Source: Cotesia glomerata (Eukaryota; Arthropoda; Insecta; Hymenoptera; Braconidae). From it: DNA of 64,000 nt. Below the pieces are notes generated by a model that was not told the DNA's origin, made no database searches, and saw only the letters and a list, made by a program, of their open reading frames with translations. Made by a program: the position numbers and the translations under genes. Shown here in pieces: positions 38,101-44,767 of the stretch. Where the stretch lies: contig NC_058159.1 in the NCBI RefSeq assembly GCF_020080835.1, forward strand, positions 27,872,474-27,936,473, given 5' to 3'. Positions within the stretch are counted from its first letter, which is position 1. Each line of letters begins with the position of its first letter.

Positions 38101-38358
38101 AAAATTTAATAAATTAAATAGGTGTTTTAAAATAAAAAAATATTTATTGAATGTTAAAAAATATTTAATAAATTAAATTATTAATAGTTAATAAATCCTT
38201 CTATCAGTGTACGGCAAATACTTTGAAGGAAATTATTAACTTTTAATAAAAAATATCCTTAATAATTAAATTTACAGCTTTTAGAAGAATATAGAGACTC
38301 GGAAGAAGGTAAAAGACATTCTTTAATTCGCTTGATGAAGGAAACAAACTCTCCATAA
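1664..38358 (+). CDS. SCAPER: SCAPER orthologue, 8 coding exons visible (5' incomplete)
   Basis: Joined coding segments are 1664-4740, 4821-4930, 5022-5145, 9434-9594, 25628-26045, 29623-29823, 35939-36112 and 38278-38358. All introns begin GT and end AG and every junction keeps frame, giving about 1448 residues before TAA. The visible protein starts with the conserved SCAPER N-terminal block (ARYWAFLFGNLQRAV, then ECKEV and NYTRDF). A long polar Ser-rich segment follows, then a charged Glu/Arg/Lys coiled coil (about residues 480-860), one C2H2 zinc finger (C-x2-C-x12-H-x5-H, about residues 879-901), a basic stretch, and a helical Leu-rich C-terminal half. Vertebrate SCAPER is about 1400 residues, is ER-associated, binds cyclin A/CDK2 and is linked to cilia; those roles are family knowledge, not seen here. 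The start codon is missing: the first visible exon opens in phase 1, so at least one upstream exon is outside the window or unrecognised. Confidence 0.93.
4821..4930 (+). CDS. SCAPER: SCAPER exon following the zinc-finger exon
   Basis: Acceptor TTTTTAG ends at 4820 and donor GTAAGT starts at 4931. The frame enters in phase 0 and leaves with two bases of a Lys codon. It reads SSVDQDVFRSLNGFETL and continues with LLNLGVN. This matches the start of the helical C-terminal half of SCAPER proteins. The preceding intron is only 80 bp. Confidence 0.92.
5022..5145 (+). CDS. SCAPER: SCAPER exon, helical C-terminal half
   Basis: Acceptor TTTCAG ends at 5021. The first base completes the Lys codon and the exon ends in phase 0 after LLLQRFE. 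The donor is GTAATC at 5146. Only the first four intron bases (GTAA) are host sequence; a Helitron begins at 5150. Confidence 0.92.
5150..6176 (+). mobile_element. Non-autonomous Helitron, copy 1 (intron 3)
   Basis: It begins TCTATACTATTAAGAG directly after an A and ends GCAAGGTTGCTAG before a T, the A^TC...CTRR^T arrangement of Helitrons. Near the 3' end an inverted repeat (AGTCACATAATGACT here, slightly mutated) precedes CTAG by about 10 bases. The interior holds three fold-back modules whose arms read AAGCTCA(T/C)CCCGA and TCATTTGAGTACCCACAT. There is no coding sequence. It is inserted 4 bases inside intron 3. Confidence 0.85.
6177..7869. other. Intron 3 single-copy stretch, pyrimidine-rich in the middle
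   Basis: There is no coding pattern and no repeat family shared with the rest of the window. About 6840-6960 is a C/T-rich tract and 7085-7200 is purine-rich. Base composition is less AT-biased than the flanks. Open frames here are low-complexity. Confidence 0.4.
7870..8679. mobile_element. GGTAATTATTTAC family MITE, copy 1 (internally duplicated)
   Basis: The left end TGGTAATTATTTACAAGTAG is mirrored at the right by a TAAATAATTACCA end. The body reads TTTTTGGCCATATCTAGGTG, then CTTTTACGGCGCATTTATGA-like and TTCAAAAGTTGGAAAAAATT segments. That body occurs twice (about 7900-8250 and 8250-8620), so this copy is a tandem or composite form. Confidence 0.75.
8680..9433. other. Intron 3 distal part, no feature seen
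   Basis: AT-rich single-copy-looking sequence up to the acceptor of the 9434 exon. Nothing coding or repeated was recognised. Confidence 0.4.
9434..9594 (+). CDS. SCAPER: SCAPER exon
   Basis: Acceptor TTACAG ends at 9433; donor GTGAGT starts at 9595. It reads AVASLDDAAQTQEST and continues through a conserved-looking segment ending in RLNDIIG, whose last codon is split after two bases. It is flanked by introns of 4.3 kb and 16 kb. Confidence 0.92.
9595..10478. other. Intron 4 proximal part, no clear feature
   Basis: Single-copy-looking sequence with a long T/C-rich tract (about 10060-10230). Two overlapping open frames there are low-complexity Phe/Leu/Ile strings and are not credible proteins. 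Confidence 0.4.
10479..11320. mobile_element. GGTAATTATTTAC family MITE, copy 2, with an inner insertion
   Basis: The left end GGTAATTATTTACAAGTGGG and the right end CCCCACTTGTAAATAATTACC form a terminal inverted repeat. About 10560-10950 interrupts the family body with sequence related to the 32258-33587 element (GCATTTAATGACA, GTTAGCAGACGTC). Confidence 0.75.
11321..14364. other. Intron 4 single-copy stretch
   Basis: There is a (A)n run at about 12899-12925. The 13640-13930 segment is more GC-balanced and C/T-rich. No coding exon or repeat family was recognised; the open frame at 13133-13372 is AT-rich and has no protein-like pattern. Confidence 0.4.
14365..15291 (+). mobile_element. Non-autonomous Helitron, copy 2 (intron 4)
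   Basis: It starts TCTATATTATTAAGAGAATA after A and ends GCAAGGTTGCTAG before T. The sub-terminal hairpin arm CACATAGTGACTGC is present. There are two fold-back modules plus an extra copy of a right arm at about 15060-15170. Confidence 0.87.
15292..16742. other. Intron 4 single-copy stretch with GC-richer core
   Basis: About 15720-16640 is markedly less AT-rich than its surroundings and shows no repeat family. It contains no convincing exon. It could hold intronic regulatory sequence, which is inference from composition only. Confidence 0.35.
16743..17646 (-). mobile_element. Non-autonomous Helitron, copy 3 (reverse orientation)
   Basis: It reads in reverse: CTAGCAACCTTGCAGTCAC at the left is the 3' terminus with its hairpin, and TTAATAATATAGG at the right is the 5' terminus, with the terminal TC changed to CC. 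The interior has three fold-back modules, one partial. Confidence 0.85.
17647..18762. other. Intron 4 stretch, nothing recognised
   Basis: Single-copy-looking sequence between two Helitrons. The segment 17830-18060 is more GC-balanced. No exon or repeat was recognised. Confidence 0.35.
18763..19488 (+). mobile_element. Helitron copy 4, 3'-truncated
   Basis: The 5' end is degenerate (TCTAAACTCAATATTAAAAG). Two internal fold-back modules are intact. The copy stops after the AAAGCAAAATTTCATTTATT segment and lacks the GTCAC hairpin and CTAG end. Confidence 0.75.
19489..21029. other. Intron 4 single-copy stretch
   Basis: About 19500-20110 is more GC-balanced, with a run around GGGGCACCCCCGGG at 19837. 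No exon, RNA gene or repeat family was recognised. Confidence 0.35.
21030..21266 (-). mobile_element. CACTGAGA family palindromic MITE, copy 1
   Basis: An inverted-repeat segment ends TTTTTTCTCAGTGC. It shares the GAAATAAAATTTTCAACAAA and ATAAAGTTACT(A/T) type segments with the copy at 41322-42056. It is AT-rich with no coding potential. Confidence 0.5.
21460..22245. mobile_element. Fold-back element with a second MITE in its loop
   Basis: The left arm (AAATTAGTTGATGATGTCAT, ..., TTTATAAAATAGC) and the right arm (GCTATTTTATAAATGACTG, ..., GACATTATCAACTAATTTTC) are inverted complements. A central AAATTAGCC / GGCTAATTTTAC stem is also present. The right arm is split at about 21946-22141 by another element. 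Confidence 0.75.
21946..22141. mobile_element. Nested MITE with ACAGTAAAAAATTTTGCGTC ends
   Basis: ACAGTAAAAAATTTTGCGTC at the left is mirrored by GACGCAAAATTTTTTACTGT at the right. The interior repeats GTGTTAAATTTAACACT-like palindromes. It interrupts the right arm of the surrounding fold-back element. Confidence 0.75.
22297..22322. repeat. (TA)n microsatellite, left flank
   Basis: An uninterrupted TA dinucleotide run immediately left of the 22323-22796 MITE. Confidence 0.9.
22323..22796. mobile_element. pogo/Tc1-mariner-like MITE in a TA array
   Basis: The ends AGTGGACTCTCGATAACTCG and CGAGTTATCGAGAGTCCACT are inverted repeats, with more TTCGAGTTA/TAACTCGAA pairs inside. It is flanked by TA on both sides, the target of Tc1/mariner and pogo elements. 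The terminus looks like the CAGTGGA...CTCGA ends of insect pogo-like elements; assignment rests on that resemblance. No transposase remains. Confidence 0.75.
22797..22871. repeat. (TA)n microsatellite, right flank
   Basis: About 36 TA units. Together with 22297-22322 it was probably one array split by the MITE. Confidence 0.92.
22872..24119. other. Intron 4 single-copy stretch
   Basis: The segment 23240-23900 is GC-balanced and not repeated elsewhere in the window. No acceptable exon was seen. Confidence 0.35.
24120..25586 (+). mobile_element. Helitron copy 5, 5'-truncated, split by a TIR element
   Basis: It begins inside the family consensus (TTTGTTTCCAGGATAGTCAT) and lacks the TCTATATTATT terminus. 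The 3' end GTCACGGCAGTCACATAGTG + ACTGCAAGGTTGCTAA is complete and shows an 8-bp stem hairpin (GCAGTCAC/GTGACTGC). Its single fold-back module is interrupted in the AT loop by 24426-25352. Confidence 0.85.
24426..25352. mobile_element. Nested 927-bp element with GGGTGATTCTCTGTA termini
   Basis: GGGTGATTCTCTGTAAGGA at the left is matched by TCCCTACAGAGAATCACCC at the right. It sits in the AT-rich loop of a Helitron module; the flanks ATAT/ATAT are compatible with a short duplication but are too simple to prove one. Inside, a CAGGGGACT(G/A) motif recurs at about 24625, 24777 and 24962, with weaker forms at about 25155 and 25315. No transposase frame was found. The superfamily is unknown. Confidence 0.75.
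25628..26045 (+). CDS. SCAPER: SCAPER exon, armadillo-like helical region
   Basis: Acceptor CTTGCAG ends at 25627; donor GTATAA starts at 26046. The first base completes a Gly codon, then FLVTGGLVDRVTRHNRAL and 139 codons in all, ending in phase 0 at VDLLTLQ. The codons are clearly GC-richer than the surrounding intron. The acceptor lies 41 bases after the 3' end of a Helitron. Confidence 0.95.
26046..26515. other. Intron 5 proximal part
   Basis: AT-rich, with a short (TATT)n run at about 26360-26385. Nothing coding was recognised. Confidence 0.35.
26516..27186. mobile_element. CAC-A-run/TTGAATCAAG palindromic MITE, copy 1, split
   Basis: The left part (26516-26654: ATTTGAATCAAGTAAATAAT, TTTGAAGAATTTCATCTTCT) and the right part (27095-27186: CTTGATTCAAGACAATG, AACTCTTCAAAATTATTTTC) belong to one palindromic element. 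Similar intact copies are at 36570-36750 and 49588-49803. A GGTAATTATTTAC element separates the halves. Confidence 0.75.
26655..27094. mobile_element. GGTAATTATTTAC family MITE, copy 3 (nested)
   Basis: GGTAATTATTTACAAATAGA at the left, GACCCCACCTGTAAATAATT + ACC at the right. The body carries the family segments GGCGCATTTATGATAAAAAA and TCAAAAGTTGGAAAAAATTT. Confidence 0.8.
27187..28545. other. Intron 5 single-copy stretch
   Basis: About 27290-28070 is GC-balanced; the rest is AT-rich. No exon or repeat family was recognised. The minus open frame at 27545-27796 has no protein family resemblance. Confidence 0.35.
28546..29372 (+). mobile_element. Non-autonomous Helitron, copy 6 (intron 5)
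   Basis: It starts TCTATATTATTAAGAGAATA after A and ends GCAAGGTTGCTGG before T (CTGG fits CTRR). The hairpin GCAGTCACATAGTGACTGC is intact. It has two fold-back modules; the second has an expanded AT microsatellite loop (29101-29160). Confidence 0.88.
29623..29823 (+). CDS. SCAPER: SCAPER exon
   Basis: Acceptor GTTGCAG ends at 29622; donor GTATGT starts at 29824. It is 67 codons in phase 0/0: KLLGAEGTSLQWRLIASHL at the start and GYFAVNNTDNQ at the end. Codon-like composition stands out against the AT-rich intron. Confidence 0.94.
29824..30283. other. Intron 6 proximal part, nothing recognised
   Basis: Partly GC-balanced (29960-30190), single-copy in this window, with no credible exon. Confidence 0.35.
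30284..31336. mobile_element. TTGAATCAAG palindromic MITE, copy 2, split by two MITEs
   Basis: The left part TACACTAAAAA...TTGAACCAAGAAAATAATTT (30284-30403) and the right part ACTTGATTCAAATTGAATTT + TTTTCAGTGTA (31261-31336) are one element flanked by TA. Two GGTAATTATTTAC family elements are inserted between them. Confidence 0.72.
30404..31260. mobile_element. Two GGTAATTATTTAC family MITEs in series (copies 4 and 5)
   Basis: The first starts GGTAATTATTTACAAGTGGG at about 30405 and runs to a damaged end near 30780. The second starts GGTAATTATTTACAAGTGGA at 30791 and ends GACCCCACTTGTAAATATTT + ACC at 31259. Both carry the shared CAAAA(G/C)(T/G)TGGAAAAAATTTT body. Confidence 0.72.
31337..32257. 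other. Intron 6 single-copy stretch
   Basis: 31400-31740 is GC-balanced; 31930-32170 has TATA-rich simple sequence. No exon or repeat family was recognised. Confidence 0.35.
32258..33587. mobile_element. Composite palindrome of GTTAGCAGTC-type elements
   Basis: The outer ends GGTGCATTTATGACATTAAA and TTAAATGTCATTGGTGCA are inverted. In the middle (32538-32585) two inner ends meet head to head (AGTGACTGCTAACTTTAATG then TCATTAAAGTTAGCAGTCGC). The interior repeats AACAAACAAATTTTTTCCG-like and AATTTGCTCCAAAA segments. It looks like two or more related elements joined. There is no coding sequence. Confidence 0.65.
33588..34659. other. Intron 6 single-copy stretch
   Basis: Mixed composition, with a T run at 34558-34580. 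The open frames at 33572-33860 and 34075-34284 lack protein-like composition. Confidence 0.35.
34662..35902. mobile_element. CACTG...GGTGTTA-rich MITE with TA flanks
   Basis: The left end CACTGAAAAAAAA then CGGTGTTAAA is mirrored on the right by ACACCGGTTTTTTTACAGTG; TA lies on both sides. Near both ends the motif CGGTGT(T/A)A is repeated many times (for example 34680-34835 and 35745-35890). The middle (about 35110-35300) is a degenerate 15-16 bp repeat of AAAATTGTTC type. It ends 36 bases before a SCAPER acceptor. Confidence 0.75.
35939..36112 (+). CDS. SCAPER: SCAPER exon
   Basis: Acceptor TGTTACAG ends at 35938; donor GTAATC starts at 36113. It is 58 codons in phase 0/0, LVLQTAGAGSSVLQQLCTLP followed by a segment ending CEMSYQ, which corresponds to the CEM(L/S) segment near the C-terminus of the family. 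The acceptor is 36 bases downstream of a 1.24-kb MITE. Confidence 0.93.
36570..36750. mobile_element. TTGAATCAAG palindromic MITE, copy 3 (intact, TA TSD)
   Basis: CACTGAAAAAAAAATGAACT at the left, AACATTTTTTTTTTCTGTG at the right, TA on each side. The inner arms are complementary (TTGATTCAAG, GAAAAATTCTTGAACC, ATATAATTTTGAAGA). This 181-bp copy is a good reference for the family. Confidence 0.82.
37321..37463. repeat. 23-bp minisatellite, about six units
   Basis: The unit is TAAGTACTTACTTCATTAAT plus GAC. The first and last copies carry a GACATAAAAA variant join, and one unit has TCATCAATG. Units are nearly identical, suggesting recent slippage or unequal exchange. Confidence 0.9.
38278..38358 (+). 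CDS. SCAPER: SCAPER terminal coding exon with TAA stop
   Basis: Acceptor TTTACAG ends at 38277. It encodes LLEEYRDSEEGKRHSLIRLM and KETNSP, then TAA. The frame is set by the previous exon, which ends in phase 0. It is short, but the splice site, phase and polar tail fit the end of SCAPER. Confidence 0.88.
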   Translation, partial: LLEEYRDSEEGKRHSLIRLMKETNSP

Positions 38359-39695
38359 GCTCCAACTCAGCAATTGCGGATTTTCTTTATCACACACTTA
38401 TAAAATAATTCCAAATAATGATTAGACTAGTAATTCTGGTTCTATATTGTTGATTTCTTCTAAGTTACCTTTTCATTGTGATCTTTAATTTACTATTACA
38501 ATTTTTTTTTTTTTTTTTTTTTTTTTTGTTAAACTTTCACTGCTTTGACACTAAATATTATTTATTACGGTGGAAATGTTAAAGTTATATTTTTAATTAT
38601 CATTATTATTTATTTAAAAGTAACTAACATGTTTTTTGTTGTAAGCAAAAAGCATTAAGTGCAATGTCCGGCCAATGCAATTGATAGTCTATTAATTATC
38701 AATTATACTTAAATAGAAAGGTACATTAGGTTGAATATTGAGTCTAATCATTGCGATAAGGTATAATTAATAAATAAATATAATAACTGATAATAATTAG
38801 CAGTAAAACAAGTTTACATAAATAAAAGTGTCATTGGTAGTTAGCTTGTTATGACGTTAATTTAATTACGAGAAGATATTTTTGTAATTTATTAATCAAT
38901 TATTAATATATGCATATACAAATGGTATTAAAATAATTAGCAATTAACTGTTTGATATATTTTATGAAAGAAAAACTAAACTGTCTAAACTATTATATTA
39001 ATTTTTTGCTATTGAAGATTTAAAATTTAACATTTAGTATTAATTATTAATAATAATTAAATTATTCTTAAGGGACTAAGACGGATAAATAATTTAACTG
39101 TTTACATTTATATATATAAGTAATAAGTAACACATTATAAAATTTTTATTTTCTCGCCTCTTACTTAAATTTTAATTTACAGCATGTGAATAATCTTATT
39201 ATTTACATTTTAAAGTTTAACCACTCTCAGTATAGCTTTGATTTAATGGTCTCAAGAGCCAAATTGAAAATTACACATTTGCTAGTAAAGTTTATACACA
39301 ACACAACATAACATACACTCTACTTGGTACTCTTGTGAATTGCCACGTTTTCATCCACAACAAACTCAAACATATTAAATATATTATATACAGAAAAATA
39401 CATTATAATATATTTATTCTAGTCTCCTTTTTCCCTAAGGGTTTTTAAGAAATTGGAGAAGCTAGTCAGCGAAGAAAATGAAAATTAAATGTACTGTCCG
39501 CAAAAAAAATTTATGTTGTTTACTTATTTTCATTTCCTCATCTCCTAAGTTATTAAATTTAAAGATTGTAATTTATTTTATTACTGATATTTATTTTAAG
39601 AAAGTTTATTTAAAGAAAAATTCTTGGGTCAAATGAATACTACCGGATTTATCTAATTTGATAAATTGATTTATTCAATTTCAATTAATTGCTAA
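38359..39695. other. SCAPER 3' flank / 3' UTR and intergenic sequence
   Basis: AT-rich, with a T run at 38502-38527. No open frame of note. The first few hundred bases are probably 3' UTR. Confidence 0.4.
38769..38826 (+). terminator. Candidate SCAPER polyadenylation signals
   Basis: AATAAA hexamers occur at 38769 and 38821, 410-460 bases after the stop codon, in AT-rich sequence. AATAAA is common by chance at this composition, so these are only candidates for the 3' end of the mRNA. Confidence 0.3.
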
Positions 39696-40311
39696 TCTAT
39701 ATTATTAAGAGGATAAAAGAAATTTTATCTCCAAGATAGTCATATGCTCTATTTCTAGATACATAATTAAGAAATGACCTTAATCTTCTGAACTATTGAC
39801 ATTTTTAAAGATATAAGCTCATCCCGATGTTACTCTCATCAAGAGCTTTCATTTGCGTACCCACATCAATTTTTCATACATTTATATATATTACATATAT
39901 GTATATATAAAAAATATATGAAAATGCATGTGGATACTCAAATGAAAGCTCTTGATGAGTGTAATATCGGGTTGAGCTTATATCTTTAAAAATGTCAATA
40001 GTTAAAAAAGTACAGTGCAATTTAACATAATTAAGAAACGACCTGGTATCTTGAGAACTATTGACGTTTTCAAAGATATAAGCTCATCTGGATGTTACAT
40101 TCATCAAGAGCTTTCATTTAAGTACCCATATCAATTTTTCATATATTTATATATATATTATATATATGTATATATGAAAAATATATCAAAATACATGTGG
40201 GTACTCAAATAAAAGCTCTTGATGAGTGTAATATCGGGTTGAGCTTATATCTTTAAAAATGTCAGTAGTTAAGAAAGTACAGTGCAATTTAACAAAAATC
40301 ATTATTTAATG
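39696..40311 (+). mobile_element. Helitron copy 7, 3'-truncated
   Basis: It starts TCTATATTATTAAGAGGATA after A. Two fold-back modules are present. The copy breaks off after AATCATTATTTAAT, so hairpin and CTAG are missing. An internal deletion removes part of the usual GTCATATGATAAAAT region. Confidence 0.78.
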
Positions 40312-40676
40312 GCGTAAAATTTTTGATTATTGATAAGTATTTCTATTTTTAATCTAAACAATAATAAAATTGCAACTATTTCTTCCTTTATTCAATCAAA
40401 GTCATGTTTTATTTTCAATATTAATTTATAAATGTTAATACTTTAAAATCTTTTAATACAATATCCATAAAATATATACACAAAAATATCCATTAATATT
40501 TGTTTTATGTTTTAATAAAAACACACTGTGTATTAATCTATGTACGCAGTGTTTTTGGTTGTGATAAAAAAGCAAACATTATTGAATTAAATTTCATGAG
40601 TGAGTTCAACGGTGATAAAAACAAAAATGTGTAGCATTGAGTTACCTGGCGAGAAAGGCCAGTGATGATGGATTTT

Positions 40677-41321
<645 letters not shown>

Positions 41322-42056
41322 ACACTGAGAGGAAAAATTTATTTTTTAATAAATCAGCAATGTAACAAGAAATTAATTTGTTAAAAATTTTCTTTCTTAG
41401 CTAAAGAAATAAAAATTTTTCTCACAGTAACTTTTTTGTTAAAAAAAAATTTGGATGAAAATTGTTTTTTACTTTTTTCCCAAATCTAGAAAACTTTTTT
41501 TCACTAATAAAGTTACTAAGAGAAAAATTGGTAATTATTTACAAGTGGGATCTATCATTGTAATTTTCATTTTTTTGGATGAAATTTCTATTTAATTTTA
41601 TTGATACATTTTTTTTAATACATAAAAAAATGAACAATTAAAAAAAAATAAGTTGATTGTCACAATTTTAACAAATTTTCAATAATATTTATAAATTTTT
41701 TAGAAAATTGTGATATTCAACATTTTTTTTTTTTTGTTCGTTTTTTTATGTACTTTTCAAAAAAAATCTATCAAAAAAAGATAAAATAGAAATTTTATCC
41801 AAAAAAATGAGAGCCAAATTTTTTTCCAATTCTTGTAGGCAAAAAAGCAATCAAAATTTTTATTTTTTTCTTTAACGACATTTTTTATCGTAAATGCGCC
41901 GTAAAAACAAGCAGAATAAAAAAAAAATTAAAAAATGTTAATTTTTCTTTTAGATATGGCCAAAAATAGGGTGAACCCCGCTTGTAAATAATTACTGAAA
42001 AATTTTGAGTTCTTCAGCTTTGAAATAAAATTTTCAACAAATTAATTTATTATTAC
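41322..42056 (+). mobile_element. CACTGAGA family MITE, copy 2, split by a nested MITE
   Basis: The left part (41322-41528) starts CACTGAGAGGAAAAATTTAT and ends AAAGTTACTAAGAGAAAAA. The right part (41997-42056) has GAAATAAAATTTTCAACAAA then TTAATTTATTATTACAA. The same order is seen at 21030-21266. Confidence 0.6.
41529..41996 (-). mobile_element. GGTAATTATTTAC family MITE, copy 6 (nested, inverted)
   Basis: GGTAATTATTTACAAGTGGG at the left, GAACCCCGCTTGTAAATAAT at the right. The body is in the opposite order to the other copies (GGCCAAAAATAGGG at the right end, GCGCCGTAAAAACAAGCAGA inside). Confidence 0.8.
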
Positions 42057-42165
42057 AACTGATTATAAATAAGAAAACTTTGGCTTAATAATTTTTTGAT
42101 ATTTCTAAAAACACTACACATAGTTAGGGTACTTTTTAAATAAATTTAAAAAATAAAAGTGCTTG

Positions 42166-42502
42166 TCCCCACGGAAAAAGTATATATTCTGGAATATATT
42201 CTAGAATATATCCGAGAATATATTCTAAATATATTCCGAATATAGTCCGTTTTGCCCAAGGAATATATTTCAAAAGTATATAAGTGAGTGAATATATTCA
42301 GTATATATACGATGGATCAGACCATAGATCTGACGATAGACCAGACTATAGAACAGAGAAAAATTTTGAGTAAAACGGAATACAAGTGAGTGCATGCCCA
42401 TATATTCCGGAATATATTCCTTGGGCAAAACGGGTTATATTCGGAATATATTCAGAATATATTCTGGAATATATTTCAGAATATATACTTTTTCCGTGCG
42501 GG
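42166..42502. mobile_element. Palindromic MITE built of GGAATATATTCC motifs
   Basis: CACGGAAAAAGTATATATTC at the left is mirrored by GAATATATACTTTTTCCGTG at the right; TTGCCCAAGGAATATAT and ATATATTCCTTGGGCAA pair further in. About ten self-complementary GAATATATTC-like decamers lie in the arms, so each arm also folds on itself. The loop (about 42290-42400) has repeats of ATAGA(C/T)CAGA. Confidence 0.75.
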
Positions 42503-42849
42503 AAATGAATTTATATTAATAAACCATTACAAACTCAATTTGTTTTAATATAAATTTTTTAAAACTCAACAAAAATAAGGTTATTATATTATAATTTTTT
42601 ATAAATTAATTCAAATGTTAACTGGCCAAAAACGGTACTTTAACCCTATTACAAGATCAATTACAAATAATTTAATTGATAAATGACGAAACAAATTCAT
42701 AAAGCCATCAAACTATTCAAAACTTCTCAACGTAAAAAATTGACTGTCACTGAAAAACATCAAACCCAATTTACGATAAAGACATAAATAATATTCGTCA
42801 CAAAATTTTTCTTAATATCTAAATTATAAAAATTATCTAGCCTGTTTCC
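42503..42849. other. AT-rich stretch, nothing recognised
   Basis: No repeat or coding signal was seen apart from AT-rich simple sequence. Confidence 0.35.
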
Positions 42850-43425
42850 TTTATAAATTACTAAGTTCAGGAGAACCGAAGTTCTTAAGAAACATGTTTA
42901 TTGAAGAAGATCCAGATAGTAGATGGTCAGACTAGAAAATTAGTTGCAAAATACAACAATATTACCTTCAAGATGCCAAACTTCGCTACCACTACCTATG
43001 AACACTCATTTATAATATCGTCTATACGACTTTGGCGAGATCTACCACCAGACCTCATCAACATAACAACCCTAAAATCTTTTAAATCTAAAGCTTTTGA
43101 TTTCTTTATAAATCTTGAGTTCGAAAATCAGTAAGCTTACATAAAATAGAAATCAAAATTCTTCTACAGTCTCAAATTTCTTTTTTTTTTCCTTCTCTTT
43201 TTTTTTTTTCAAACATTAAATTCAATTTTAAACTTTAACTTAATTTGTAAATATTTGGATAAGTGTTAAATAAGTATTTATTATTTTTGTGCAATATTTG
43301 TGATAAATTACTGGCTATTGTAAACTATACGTGAACTTATATCTTAATTAAACAATGAAATTGAATTAAGTTTGCCATTTGGCTTCAGCCTTGGCATTAA
43401 AACTAAATAAATAAAATAAAATAAA
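42850..43425 (+). mobile_element. LINE 3' fragment (C-terminal end of RT protein)
   Basis: The frame 42901-43134 ends with SIRLWRDLPPDLINITTLKS then FKSKAFDFF, the usual tail of jockey/CR1-like non-LTR retrotransposon polyproteins (x-LWNxLP-x-I...FK). A 3' UTR with CATTTGGCTTCAGCCTTGGC and an (AAATA)n tail at about 43405-43425 follows. It is heavily 5'-truncated and inactive. Confidence 0.78.
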
Positions 43426-44767
43426 TTATAAAAATTAATTTTTGATTTAAATAAATCTCACTTGATTAAAAATTAATTTTTTTTTTTTCAGTAAAGAAAA
43501 ATTATAATTCTATCCTTTTTTTCTAGGAACATTTTAGCGATATCAATTTTGGATTTAAAAAAAAAATCTTTTTTTGTCAACACTAATGTAAACATATTTA
43601 GATAATTTAAAGTTGAGCGGTGAGGTAAAATTTATACTGAAACGACACGTGGCTTTTGGGATAGCTGTGCCTATCCCGGTGTTTACTCGCTGTCGTCGGG
43701 CAAAATGACTTTTAAAGTTTCAGATAGTACACACTTGGATCCTATATGTGTGTACAAAGATACAGATAAATATAAATATATAACAGAGTTTATAAAGTCA
43801 CACATACAGCTCAGAGCTTGCAGCCGACATTAACCCGGGGTCTTTTAAGAAGCTTGTTCGCGAAGAGAAATGAGGAAACCTGGAGGATCCATGAGTGGTA
43901 GAGTGGACGGGTGTGGGTTTTAGGTGTAAGTGTGACATATATTATGCAGTCACTTTAAGTGGTGTTTCTCGAAAGCAAGAACCAAGTAAAAGACAAGAGT
44001 AAAAGCGCATCCGAGTAACAGACGATCTGGAATATATGTAGGAAGAATATAGAAGTAAAGGGAGAGCAGCTGTATTAAGTGCGTCCATAGATAACGCATG
44101 ACGTTTCGTTATATTATTATATGGAAAATTCTGATGTTGATGTTAGTAGTATTATATATTAGTTATGCGGGACCTTTTAAGCGGCCCGAAAATCATCCAT
44201 CGCTGCTTATACGTCATCCAAGCAAGACGTGTGTTTGAAAATCTGTTTATACACTATTACTTATTTTTATTTTTATTGTCTACTCCAGTTTATCTCTTCT
44301 TTCACATTAACATTTATTCAACGGTTGGCTCTCAATCGTCTTTTCGTGTTTAGTTGCTTGACAGATCATTTCAACTAAGATGCTTTTTTATATTACACAT
44401 CCAAGGCACACCGGCGGTAATAATTCTTCCCTCTTCGGCGTGTGCTATACATCGTTTCTTCTTTATAGATTTTTTAAATTTTACGAAAATAGTAAACAAC
44501 TTTCATTATTTTAGTGGGACATGGCGCCTCCCCTCTCTACTCATTTTTTTAAAAACTATATTTATTTTCATCTTCGGGTTTTAGTCATTTTACATATGTC
44601 TCAAGTTTTTTAATTTAAGCGAAGAAATTCTTTTTTAGCGGTAATTATTTTATAATTTTTAGTTTTTAAGTGTAGAACAGTCTTCAAGGTAATTTTTTAT
44701 TTGTCGTTCTGGCGAATTTATGAACATAATTTCGAGAATAAATTTTACAATTTGATAATTAAAAAAA
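43426..44767. other. Single-copy stretch
   Basis: 43620-44110 is GC-balanced and contains no repeat shared with the window. The frames at 44165-44584 are short and lack known domains. Confidence 0.35.

Larger units (their letters stand above)
36195..38209. mobile_element. CACTGATAGAAGGATTT element filling intron 7
   Basis: CACTGATAGAAGGATTTGTT at the left is mirrored by AAATCCTTCTATCAGTG at the right. Next to both ends are strings of TTAACTGTTAATAAAT-type repeats. The interior holds other repeats: ACTAGCGTACCC...TTCGCCGGG at about 36434, a TTGAATCAAG MITE (36570-36750), a 23-bp minisatellite (37321-37463), and a CTGTCCAGCTATTTCGGAG / CATACATACAAACTTTC segment at about 37665-37715. It accounts for about 2.0 of the 2.17 kb of the intron. 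Confidence 0.7.
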
